Origin: Ascoidea tarda (nom. inval.)
Lineage: Eukaryota; Ascomycota; Saccharomycetes; Ascoideales; Ascoideaceae
Length of the DNA stretch: 45,408 bases
NCBI GenBank assembly: GCA_030560485.1
Contig: JAKTTS010000059.1
Location: forward strand, 1-45,408
Direction of reading: 5' to 3'
This document shows, one piece after another, positions 28,348 to 38,137 of the stretch; position 1 is the stretch's first letter, and the number at the start of each line of letters is the position of its first letter. The translations under genes were made by a program, and so were the position numbers. The notes beneath the pieces were generated by a model that worked only from the letters and a program-made list of their open reading frames with translations, was not told the origin of the DNA and did not search any database.

Positions 28348-30750
28348 ATGGCTGACGCTTCAAATCATAAAGATAATACTTCGCCGGTGGACGAATCTGT
28401 GTTAAATGATTCTATTGCAACTCCTCCTACTTCCTCAAATTCAATCTCTGAAAACCCCCATTCCAACAATCCTTTAAAAGAAAGTCCACAACTAGATGCT
28501 CTTGTGGAGACCATTTCAACTGATTCCGACTCACTTCCCGTTTCCAATGGCAAAATTTCTGCTCAAATTCCTTTGAAAGAACAACCAACCCATGCTGGCG
28601 CTATCGACAATGATGCTTCCAAGGATGCTCCAGGTGCTCCCAGTGTTTTTGGCGTTGATAACGTTGATAACGTTGACTCCAAAGAATCAATTGGCAAGGA
28701 CAGCACTCCTCAAAATCAAAAACTCTCTGAAAACTCTGAAATTTCAAATCAAAAACAACCCTCTGAATCAATTGAAAATGAAAATGAAAATGAAAAACTA
28801 ACTACTAATAATTTGTCTGAAAAATCAAATCCAAACGAAAAATCCGATCATGTATCATCTACTAGACCTGAAAGACCTGAAAGACCTGAAAGATCTGAAA
28901 GATCTTATCGAACTGATAGAAACGAAAGAACCACACCTTCTAATCCAAACGATAGATCAAGAAATGATAGATATGATAGAGACAGAAACAGAAACTCTAC
29001 ATCAAAACTTTACCATACTCCTTCAGTAAATGCTCCAGCTGGGCCTCATCCAAACAGACCTGGATATTCAGAAAACCCTGCAAACCCAGCCCTTGACAAT
29101 AAAAATAAAGCACAAAAGGATTCCTCATCATGCATAGATCCCAATGTTTCTAATCCCAGAGGTCGTCCACTTCTACCTCCAACTTCTACTTATTCTAGGG
29201 TTTTTTCTAAACGCCCTTACGGTCCTGGTCCTCCTGATGGTCCTCCTGGCCCTGGTGGCCCTGGTGGCCGATTTCGAGGCCGGCTATTTAACAGAGAAAT
29301 GCCACCATCTTATGTTCCTTTTAGAGAGGTTTCTGCTCCTCCTACTGAGTTAACTCCAAAAATTCAAGCTGCCATACTCAAACAAGTTGAATTTTATTTT
29401 TCAGACGCAAATTTAAATTATGATCGTTATTTATTAAATGAAGTTCGTTCAAATGCTGAAGGTTGGGTTAAAATTGAATTGATTGCTAGCTGGAATAGAA
29501 TGAAGAAATTCAGACCAGTTAAAAATATCGTCAATTCGATAAAAAAATCTACTGCTCTAGTTGTAAGTGAAAACGATTTGATGGTTAGACGTAAAACACC
29601 TTTTGTTGTAACCACTGAATCTTATGAAAAATCATATGCACATACTCTATATGTCGAAGGGTTTCCAACTTTGATTAAAAAAATGCAAATATTTCAATCA
29701 GATTTAGAATCCTATTTTGGTCAATTTGGTGAAGTTGCAATTATTAAAATCAGAAAAAAAAAATTCGACAAAAGTTTCTTAGGAAGTGTGTTTGTTGAAT
29801 ACAAAAATATGGAAACTATAGATAAACTAATTAAAACTCCAATAAAATTTGCTGGAAGAAAACTTTTAATTATGAAAAAATCAACTTGGGAAGAAATCCA
29901 GGCTAAAGATAGAAATATGGTAGGTAATCGAGGAGGCGCTTACGGTGCTAAAGGTGGAGCGAGAGGCTCATTTTGTGGTGCTTCTTGTGGTACGAGAGGT
30001 GGCATGAGAGGTGGTTTTGGAAACAGAGGCGGTAGAGGTGGAATTACAAAACCTGGCCCAAGTATAAGAGGCCCACCTCCAAAAAGAGAAAATGTCAATA
30101 GTGCCAATGGCGTACATCGTCCACCACCACCACCACCTTCAGGTGCTATTGATCAAGGTATTAGAAGACGTGGACCTGGTCTTTGTGACTCCAAAAAATT
30201 TATTGATACACCAAATAAAAGACCATCACCTCCTGGTAATAACATTCCAACAAGCCATCCTGCCCAAAATAATCAAGGGATCCCAAGAGGACCTCCAGTT
30301 AGAAATGGAAGTGTTAGAGGTCCACCTCCAACCACTAGAGGCCCTCCTTCAATCACTAGAGGCCCACCTCCCAGAGGTCCACCTCCAGGTAATAGAGGCC
30401 CACCTCCCAGAGGTCCACCTCCAGGTAATAGAGGTCCACCTCCAGGTTATCGAGGTCCACCTTTAGAAAACAACAAAGGTCCACCTCCAATCCATAGAGG
30501 ACCTCCAACTCATAGGGGACCACCTCCACAAATAACCAGAAATCAAGAAAGATATCCAGCCCCTCAAGGTTATGATGTTCCAATTCCTAGAGGGCCTCCA
30601 ACTCATAGAGGTTCACCACCTCCAATAGGTAGAGGCCCACCCCAGAGTATTAGAGGCCTACCTCCATTAGGCAGAGGACCCCAAGGTATTAGAGGTCCAC
30701 CACCTAGTAACAAAGGCCTTCCTCTCAGAGGCCCACCTCCAGGAAGATGA
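28348..30750 (+). CDS. LHP1: La protein (Lhp1) with long disordered N-terminus and RGPP-repeat tail
   Basis: Binds the 3' UUU-OH of Pol III transcripts and assists tRNA and snRNA maturation. The protein is 800 aa; S. cerevisiae Lhp1 is 275. The La motif lies at about 335-420 (KQVEFYFSDANLNYDRYLL and SWNRMKKFRPVKNIV). An RRM follows at about 430-512 (HTLYVEGFP, FLGSVFVEYKN). The N-terminal 330 residues are Ser/Asn/Glu-rich with Arg-Pro-Glu repeats. After the RRM comes an RGG-type segment (about 530-575), then some 225 residues of Arg-Gly-Pro-Pro repeats. The ORF opens at a TTG (28333); the ATG at 28348 is used. No in-frame CTG codon was found. Core identity is firm; the function of the tail is unknown. 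Confidence 0.93.
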   Translation: MADASNHKDNTSPVDESVLNDSIATPPTSSNSISENPHSNNPLKESPQLDALVETISTDSDSLPVSNGKISAQIPLKEQPTHAGAIDNDASKDAPGAPSVFGVDNVDNVDSKESIGKDSTPQNQKLSENSEISNQKQPSESIENENENEKLTTNNLSEKSNPNEKSDHVSSTRPERPERPERSERSYRTDRNERTTPSNPNDRSRNDRYDRDRNRNSTSKLYHTPSVNAPAGPHPNRPGYSENPANPALDNKNKAQKDSSSCIDPNVSNPRGRPLLPPTSTYSRVFSKRPYGPGPPDGPPGPGGPGGRFRGRLFNREMPPSYVPFREVSAPPTELTPKIQAAILKQVEFYFSDANLNYDRYLLNEVRSNAEGWVKIELIASWNRMKKFRPVKNIVNSIKKSTALVVSENDLMVRRKTPFVVTTESYEKSYAHTLYVEGFPTLIKKMQIFQSDLESYFGQFGEVAIIKIRKKKFDKSFLGSVFVEYKNMETIDKLIKTPIKFAGRKLLIMKKSTWEEIQAKDRNMVGNRGGAYGAKGGARGSFCGASCGTRGGMRGGFGNRGGRGGITKPGPSIRGPPPKRENVNSANGVHRPPPPPPSGAIDQGIRRRGPGLCDSKKFIDTPNKRPSPPGNNIPTSHPAQNNQGIPRGPPVRNGSVRGPPPTTRGPPSITRGPPPRGPPPGNRGPPPRGPPPGNRGPPPGYRGPPLENNKGPPPIHRGPPTHRGPPPQITRNQERYPAPQGYDVPIPRGPPTHRGSPPPIGRGPPQSIRGLPPLGRGPQGIRGPPPSNKGLPLRGPPPGR
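30358..30429 (+). repeat. Exact 36-bp tandem duplication inside the LHP1 RGPP region
   Basis: Bases 30358-30393 and 30394-30429 are identical 36-mers encoding RGPPPRGPPPGN twice. They sit in a wider degenerate array of AGAGG(T/C)CCACCT units from about 30280 to 30750. Confidence 0.92.
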
Positions 30751-31333
30751 TGATGACATATAATTTAAAAGTTTTTATATATATATTATCAGTTTGATTG
30801 TATAATTGTTTTATTAGGTTCAGTTTTCTAGTTCAGAAATTTTTTGCAAGTTTATAGTTTTGTTTAGTGAAGTGATGGCTAATTTTTCTCATGATAAGTG
30901 GGATAAAAATACAGATATAAACTGTTTCCAACACAGCTTGCTAATAAATAATGTGCATTATTGGGCATTTTAGTTTATACAGTTTCTATGTTTTTTTTAT
31001 TTTTCGAGTTTGAAATTGTCTTGAACACCCATTTGATGTTAATGATTATATACTTCTCCATTAGGTAAAACTGATTTGTGAACGGCTCTTAATTAAGAGT
31101 GTATACACCACGCAGTATAAATGCATTTTGATGCGTAATTATGTATAGCGTTGTGGGTGTGGGGTCTGGAGTTTAGGGGTCTATAGATTTCAGACCCTCT
31201 TTGAATAAAACAGATAATCCAAATTTCTCTCTAATCGAGTGATAGTGTATGAAACATTTATCAAAAACAGTATATGGTGATAATAACTGGAGTTTTGGAG
31301 CAAGATTCTTTTTCTAATTAGTAGCCTTGCAAG
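30751..31333. other. Gap between LHP1 and APL3
   Basis: 583 bp containing LHP1 3' sequences (a TATATATA run near 30776) and the APL3 promoter. A short G-rich stretch, including GTGGGTGTGGGG, lies near 31152-31185. No ORF, tRNA or other RNA gene is recognised. Confidence 0.65.
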
Positions 31334-34300
31334 ATGGGTGTTCCAATGAAAGGTATGTTTTGGTTATTTTTATGCTTTTTATTTTATTCTAGCTTGAGGA
31401 ATGATTGCATATTTCTAAAAAAACAAGAATGGTCGATATATTTGATAAAATCAGTGAAAATTTGATTTATCATGGTTTTTTAAGAGGAAAAATTTAGTTT
31501 TTTATTTAAAGCTTTTGGATTAAATTACTAATATTAGTTTACATCAGGTTTAACTCAATTTATATCTGATTTGAGAAATGCTAAGGCATTCGATGATCAA
31601 GATAGAAGGATCAATAGTGAGTTAGTTAACATTCAAAAGCAATTTGCTGCTGGTCACTTAACTGGGTATCAAAGAAAGAAATATGTTTGTAAATTGCTTT
31701 ATATTTATTTAATGGGCCATAAGATTAATTTTGGATACATGGAATCAATCCAATTATTACCTTCAAAGATTTATTCGGAAAAAGAGATTGGCTATATGGC
31801 TATTTCTCTATTTTTAAATAAACATAATGAATTATTATCGCTTATAGTCAATTCAATCAAAAACGACTTAAGCATACCAAACAACGATTTTAATTGTTTA
31901 GCATTACAATGTATCGCAACACTTGGAGAAGAAAATTGGTCAGATTTATTGTCTGACGATGTTTTCCAATTGTTAAGATCTCCAACTAATCCTTCTTTGG
32001 TTCGGAAAAAGGCTGCCTTGGCTTTATTAAAGTTATTAAAAGCTCAGCCAAATATCTTAATTGATCGTCAAGGCTGGATTCCAAGAATTGTTGCGTGTAT
32101 TGATGATCAAGATATTGGTTTTGTAACGTCAATTGCTTCTTTGGTTAGTTTTATTGCTTCAAAATTTCCTGATTCCGTTAGAATGTGCGTTCCTGCTGTT
32201 GCGAGGAGATTAAGTAAATTAGTTATTGAAAACCAATGTGCTGTGGCTTATAGATACTATGATATACCAAATCCATGGTTGGTTGTAAAGCTCTTGGATT
32301 TAGTTAAAAATTTAATTAGTGATGGGTCAGTTTCTGATATTGATGCTGTTTCTATTAAAACTTTGAAAAACGTTGTGGCTAAAGCTATTGAAAAGGGGAC
32401 CATGACATATAATACACAGCAATCAATGAATGCCCAATCTGCAATTTTATTTTCAGCTGTTTCGTTGGCTGCTCATCTTGATCCCTCCCCCGATGCTTTA
32501 TCAAGTGCAATCGATGCATTGGGCTCCTTGGTAAGCTCAACAGAAACAAATACACGATATTTGGCTTTGGATTCCTTGACAAAAATTACCGTCGTTGGTG
32601 GGTTTCCTGCTCAAAGTTCAATTAAAAAACATTCCGAACTAATTTTAAAATCTTTGAAAGACAAAGATATTTCTGTTCGTCGTAAAGCATTGGAACTACT
32701 ATATGCAATTTGTGATACAGATAATGTGGAAAAAGTTGTTGGTGAGTTATTAAAATTTTTATCCACTGCAGACTATGCGTTAAGATCAGAGATTTCTGTT
32801 AAAATAGCTGTTTTAGCAGAAAAGTTTTCCACAGATCCTCACTGGTATGTTAATACTTGTCTTAAATTAATTTCTATTGCAGGATCACAAGTTCCTGAAG
32901 AAGTTTGGGAAAGAATCACTCAAATTATTATAAATAATGAAACCCTCCAATCAATATCATGCAAATCAATTATTAGATTTATAAAACAAGCAAATTGTCC
33001 AGATGCTTTAATAAAAATTGGTGCATATGTTTTAGGGGAATATGGACACTTAATACTGAACTCTCCAACTTATTCACCAAGAGAGCAATTTGCCGTTTTA
33101 TCAAATAAATATTACTATGTTAATTTAATAACAAGGTCAATGCTTTTAACGGCTTTTTTTAAAATGTTCAAAAATTATCAAAGTCTTGATCGGGTTTTGA
33201 AATTTGATATTTTAAAAATTTTTAAAAACGAACTAGTTAGTATCGATAGTGAAATCCAACAAAGAGCATTTGAATACTTGAAAATTATTGAGATTGGAAA
33301 TAAAGATGGTGGGAATTTTCATCTTTTGAATGTTTTATGTGAAGAAGCTCCCCCGTTTCCTGAAAGAGTTTCACCATTATTATCTAGGTTGGGAGGCAAT
33401 TTCGAAATATTTGAAAAAAATAAAAAAGCTATTAGAAACATGACTGGAACATCAACAGGTAGCAGTAATAGTGGTTTTGCTAATAACAGTAATAGCAATA
33501 CCATTAATAGTTTAAGCAACAATTTAAAAAATTTAAGAACGTCTTCCAATGGATCAATATTATTAGCCCCACCACCAACTAGTGAATTGATTCAACAAAG
33601 TACAAGTAACAGTTATGGAAGTTCAATCGGTCATAGTAATAATGGATCCAGTGTTCAATTGAATCCATTTAATGAAGAAGAAGATGAATCTTCAGATGAA
33701 GAAATAAATGACAGAAATAATATCAGTAATATAATATTGACACCTAATTGGGAAGAAGGATATTATCGAATAATAAATTTTGGGCAGGGAGTGTTTTTCG
33801 AAAATTCATTATTTAAAATCCTTTATAGAACAATAAAAGATTCTAACGAACCAACAAGCAATCGAATTTCGTTAACATATGTGAATAAATCACCAATTCA
33901 AATTAGTGCATTAACATCCGAAATCAAATTGGTAAAGACTACTGATCCCTCATTTATTATTCATGCATTGGAGATTCCGGAGAGTGAGGTTCAGGTTAAT
34001 AGTAAGACACTGTTTGAATTTAAAGTTACAATCAGAAAACCGATTGAAATAAGTGAATCCCCATTGTTATTAATAAATTTTATTTCAGGAGGTTTTACTC
34101 AATTAAAATTAAAGGTTCCTATCACAATTATAAATTTTTTAAAAGCCACAGAAATCCCAAAAGAACAATTTTTCAATAGATGGAATCAAATTGGCGTTTT
34201 AGGAAAAGAAGGAGAGGACGAAAGAGTATTCAAAGTTAAAAAAATATATAATAGAATAGGTTTAAGAAGGATTTTGAATCGATTAGGATTTCAGGAAATT

Positions 34301-34543
34301 CAAGGAATCGAAAATATGAATGATAATAGCACTAGTAAGTTTGTTGGATCAAGTATTCTATATAGTAAATTAAAGGGAAATTTTGGTTGTTTGATCAGAC
34401 TTGAAAATGAGAATATCAGTACGTATGACACAGGATATGATATTGATGGAAGTAAATTCAAAATTACTATTAGAGTAACTAGTCCGGGCATTGCAAAAAC
34501 AATTGGAGAAGTTCTTCAGAAATTACTTGAATTTGGTGCATAG
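31334..34543 (+). CDS. APL3: AP-2 complex alpha-adaptin (spliced, two exons)
   Basis: The large alpha subunit of the AP-2 clathrin adaptor in endocytosis at the plasma membrane. The coding sequence is join(31334..31352, 31548..34543), 1004 aa. Exon 1 encodes MGVPMK and one base; exon 2 continues GLTQFISDLRNAK, the family start. Without it the ORF begins at a TTG (31571). The helical trunk fills about 1-610 (YQRKKYVCKLLYIYLMGHKINFGYME, in family register). A Ser/Asn hinge contains NPFNEEEDESSDEE, and an appendage domain runs from about 745 to the end. The NPF in the hinge is notable because NPF normally binds EH domains. In-frame CTG occurs twice, one in HLI-CTG-NSP, where many homologs have Ala. 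It is convergent with the YBL036C homolog, the same pair and orientation as in S. cerevisiae. Confidence 0.96.
31353..31547 (+). other. APL3 intron (195 bp, phase 1)
   Basis: Donor GTATGT at 31353, branch-like TACTAAT at 31526-31532 and acceptor CAG ending at 31547. G is joined to GT to give Gly of GLTQFISDL. Confidence 0.92.
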
Positions 34544-34723
34544 TAGTAGTGAAATTTTATATTTATTATACGTTTTGATTTACTAATTATATAAAATTTT
34601 ATTCAATTTACATGCAAATTTCCAAAAGAGATTTTCAGTTATATGTATTCTTATGTCTTTATTTTATGTTTTATTTTATTGTTTCACTTAATGATTATGA
34701 TTAAAAGTTGTGTTCATTCCAAA

Positions 34724-35503
34724 TTAATTTTTTTTTGGACGTTGGCCAAATATATTGCTTCCAACTCTGATATAATTCGAGCCCTGTCTAATGGCTTGAT
34801 GGAAATCATTACTCATACCCATATTTAGTTGCAACTTGAAATCCAAACCTAGAGCCTTTTCGATTGAGTGTTTAACATCTGACAAGTTTTGGAAATCCTG
34901 ATTGATTTCATTATTACTAGAAGTTGAATTTAAGAAAGAGCCAATTGTCATTAGACCTTTAAGTTGTAATTTTGGACACTCATTCTGAATAAATTTAGAC
35001 AATTCCAAAATTGTTTCTAAATCATTAAATACAATTCCTGATTTTTGACTTTCTGAAGATGTGTTGATCTGAATAAACACATTAATGGTAGAGGAATCCG
35101 GAATATTTGCTCTGGTGTCATTTAATTTCTTAGCTTTCTTGATAGTATCAATAGTTTCAACTGAGTACAAATTGGGAATTCTGGTGGATAGATCTTTGCA
35201 CTTATTTGTTTGCAATGAACCAATAAAGTGCCAGTTGATATCTTTGGGCAATAATTTGGCCTTTTCAATTAACTCTTGCACATAATTTTCGCCAAAATGA
35301 CGAACGTTGTTGTGCTTGTAGAGCGAATAGATGTCGCTGGCAGGCTTCAACTTGGAAACACAAACTAAGTGGACATCGTTGGAATCAATGTTACTTGCTG
35401 AGGTGACTTGAGTCATCTCCTTGAGAATCTGGGTGTAGTTCTCTCCGAGCTCAACCTGTCTCTCTGGGGTTGGTTCGGGATAGCCAGCAGCAGGGGAAGA
35501 CAT
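34724..35503 (-). CDS. Pyridoxal-phosphate homeostasis protein (YggS/PLPBP family, YBL036C homolog)
   Basis: A single-domain PLP-binding TIM-barrel protein that buffers PLP; no catalysis is established for the family. From the ATG at 35503 it is 259 aa (yeast 257). The PLP lysine is K51 in VCVSKLKPASD. Strongly conserved stretches are FGENYVQELIEKAKLLP, WHFIGSLQTNKCKDL, LYSVETID and the C-terminal GMSNDFHQAIRQGS...RVGSNIFGQR. An upstream in-frame ATG at 35572 would add 23 residues rich in Arg, Ser, Thr and Cys without acids, a possible mitochondrial presequence. The frame opens still further upstream only with a GTG. It is convergent with APL3 and divergent from VPS45. Confidence 0.95.
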   Translation of the reverse strand: MSSPAAGYPEPTPERQVELGENYTQILKEMTQVTSASNIDSNDVHLVCVSKLKPASDIYSLYKHNNVRHFGENYVQELIEKAKLLPKDINWHFIGSLQTNKCKDLSTRIPNLYSVETIDTIKKAKKLNDTRANIPDSSTINVFIQINTSSESQKSGIVFNDLETILELSKFIQNECPKLQLKGLMTIGSFLNSTSSNNEINQDFQNLSDVKHSIEKALGLDFKLQLNMGMSNDFHQAIRQGSNYIRVGSNIFGQRPKKN

Positions 35504-35745
35504 CTTTCGGACAGTGCAGGAGCGAGTTAGAACAGTTCTTGAAGAAGCAGGGCAGATCAAACAACGAAGCATCCAGCAAATACACCTCTTCTTCTCTCCT
35601 CCTCCAAAATAGCCCTTTTCTGGGTGAATAACTTCATCCCAAACAGGAAATACCCGACACGGGCATCTCTGTTCTTTGCTGTTCACAGCTCAGTAGATAA
35701 AGAGCCTTATTTGTGAGAGAAGAAGGAGATTTGTGTGCTGGAACA

Positions 35746-37833
35746 ATGGATTTATACACAATTGGCCATTTCTACGTCGACAAGCTAGTCGAGGATATCA
35801 ACAACAACACCACAAATGTACATTCGTCTTTGAGTGCGTCGAACATCAATGTCTTGCTCCTAGACAACTTCACGAAATCAGTTATTTCTATGGTTGCAAC
35901 TCAGTCTGATCTATTGGATAAAAACATTTTTTTAATTGATGTGTTGGAGAACAAGAGCAGAGACAATTTGAATCATTTGAACTGTTTAATTTTCTCAAAT
36001 TTGAATAATCCCCAAACTTTGTCGAGCTTGATTGACGAAATTGTTAAACCAAACTACTCCAACTATAAAATCTATAACACAAATCTAATTCCTAAATCAG
36101 TATTGGAGAAACTTGCCAAATCTGATAAATTGTCGTTAATTTCAAAGATCTACGAGATCTTTTGGGATTATTTGATCATCAACAAAAATCTATTTTTAAG
36201 TAATCAAATCAACAACGTCAACAATCATAACTATAACATTTTCAAAAGCTCCTCAAAACTATCATTAAACGACACCTTTTTAAATAACAATATCTTGAAA
36301 GATATCTCAAATTCAGTGCTATCAATACTATTATCTTTCAAAATTAAACCGGTCATCAAATTCGAATCGAATTCAAAAGTATCTTCAACTTTAGCTAATC
36401 ATATCTTTTATCAAATCAACTCTTTAAATTCCAACTACTATTCTCTATTCAATGATAACAATTTAAAACAACAATCAAATAACAATATCACCAAAAAACC
36501 CTTATTATTAATCTTGGACAGACGAAATGATCCAATATCCTCTTTAGTGTTACCTTGGACTTATCAATCCATGATAATGGAATTGGTTGGCATCCATAAT
36601 AATATAGTTAATTTAAGCTCCATATCCAGTTCTAAAAACAATGAAACAAATCAATTTACTCTTAATGTAGAGTCTGATAATTTTTTCAAAGATTCAATTT
36701 ATCTTAATTTTGCTGATTTATCAGATAAAATCAGGGATTATGTTAACCTATACAAACAAAAATCTCAACAAAACGATATCAACAAAAGTTTCAATAACTC
36801 GAAAAACTCTGGAACTATGAACATTGATTCAATAACAAGTATCAAGAAATTTCTAGAAAATTTCCCAGAATTTAAAAAATTATCTTCGAATGTTAACAAA
36901 CATATCTCAATAACTTCAGAATTGGATAAGAAAATTAATAATCAAAGATTATGGGATATCTCAGAATTAGAACAAATCTTGTCAGTGAATGAAAACGATT
37001 ACAGTCTACATAAACATGACTTGAGTGATTTAAAACACCTATTATTGAATCTAGATCCAAGCAATAACAATGGTCAACTGCAACAAATTTCAAATAAAAA
37101 ACCAATTTCAGACGATGCCAAAATTAGATTGGTCTGTTTATATGCTTTAAAATATGAGCTATATCCTCAAAATCAAACAAAACCTTTGATTAAGATTTTG
37201 AAAAGCCAAAATATTCCCTCCTCAAAAATCGATATAATTAAAAACCTATTAACATATTCCTCTTCGAGAAAAAGATTAAATGAGTTTAATGCTTCTCCTT
37301 TTACTACAATAAAATCAAACTCAACGAATCTATTTAAAAGTTTGTCCCTAATAAATAAAGGCGATAACGATACTGAGAATACTTCTGCGTTTATGCAACA
37401 TGTTCCAAGATTACAAAATGTATTATTAAACGCAATCGATAATAAACTATCTACAAAAAACTATCAAACTCTTGACCCTTACAATTCCTCAAATAACATA
37501 TCTGAATCAATTTCTTCTTTTTCCAGCAACAATCCAACCATCAAATATACTCAAATAATTGTATATATTCTTGGTGGGGTGACTTACGAAGAAGCAAGAA
37601 TTGTCAACCAACTCAATAAAAAAAATAGTAACAAGGGCATCAGTATTATTTTAGGAAGTGATAAGATTTTGAACACCAAAAAGTTTTTGAGTGATCTCGA
37701 ACAAATGAGTGAAAGCGTTCCTGATGATCAACTAGCAACTGAAAGCGATTTACAAAACGCTGAATCAAGAACAGCAAACAGGCGATTGCAGTTGGGATTA
37801 AGCAGTAATACAAATCTTGACAGCATACTTTAA
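35746..37833 (+). CDS. VPS45: Sec1/Munc18-family protein Vps45
   Basis: An SM protein that binds the syntaxin Tlg2 and controls SNARE assembly at the trans-Golgi/endosome. Length 695 aa (yeast 577); the excess lies in Asn/Ser inserts. The start MDLYTIGHFYVDKLVEDI aligns with yeast MNLFDVADFYINKIV. Further matches: LLLILDRRNDPISSLVLPWTYQSM, DSIYLNFADLSDKI, ITSELDKKI and ILGGVTYEEARIVNQLN near the end. The longer frame starts with a GTG (35713), so the ATG at 35746 is taken. One in-frame CTG lies in an Asn/Gln stretch. It is convergent with VPS16. Confidence 0.96.
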   Translation: MDLYTIGHFYVDKLVEDINNNTTNVHSSLSASNINVLLLDNFTKSVISMVATQSDLLDKNIFLIDVLENKSRDNLNHLNCLIFSNLNNPQTLSSLIDEIVKPNYSNYKIYNTNLIPKSVLEKLAKSDKLSLISKIYEIFWDYLIINKNLFLSNQINNVNNHNYNIFKSSSKLSLNDTFLNNNILKDISNSVLSILLSFKIKPVIKFESNSKVSSTLANHIFYQINSLNSNYYSLFNDNNLKQQSNNNITKKPLLLILDRRNDPISSLVLPWTYQSMIMELVGIHNNIVNLSSISSSKNNETNQFTLNVESDNFFKDSIYLNFADLSDKIRDYVNLYKQKSQQNDINKSFNNSKNSGTMNIDSITSIKKFLENFPEFKKLSSNVNKHISITSELDKKINNQRLWDISELEQILSVNENDYSLHKHDLSDLKHLLLNLDPSNNNGQLQQISNKKPISDDAKIRLVCLYALKYELYPQNQTKPLIKILKSQNIPSSKIDIIKNLLTYSSSRKRLNEFNASPFTTIKSNSTNLFKSLSLINKGDNDTENTSAFMQHVPRLQNVLLNAIDNKLSTKNYQTLDPYNSSNNISESISSFSSNNPTIKYTQIIVYILGGVTYEEARIVNQLNKKNSNKGISIILGSDKILNTKKFLSDLEQMSESVPDDQLATESDLQNAESRTANRRLQLGLSSNTNLDSIL

Positions 37834-38137
37834 TGATATCACTATTTAATTTGGTGATATGTACTTTTTTTTAAATTCTGTTTTTTTTATTTTTTGTATT
37901 ATTCTACTTGTTATTTTATTTTTTAATTATAAAGCTTTATTAAAAATAAAACCATTGTTTTTTGCTTAAACTTTTAAGCGATTGCAATTCTAAAATAACT
38001 ACTAAAATCAGAACAGAATTATATTATTTGAAAATCATTAAAATTGAAAATAAACAAAAATAAATTAAAAAAAAAGTCAGTTAAAAATTATTTTTTTGTT
38101 TTCATAAAAAACGAAATGCAGAATTTTCATTTTAAAA
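37834..38137. other. AT-rich gap between convergent VPS45 and VPS16
   Basis: 304 bp with long T and A runs and no ORF or RNA gene recognised. Both transcripts must end here. Confidence 0.7.

Noticed and set aside
30280-30750. Repeat array as a CRISPR or satellite
   Set aside because: The repeats are in frame, encode Arg-Gly-Pro-Pro, and have no spacer structure.
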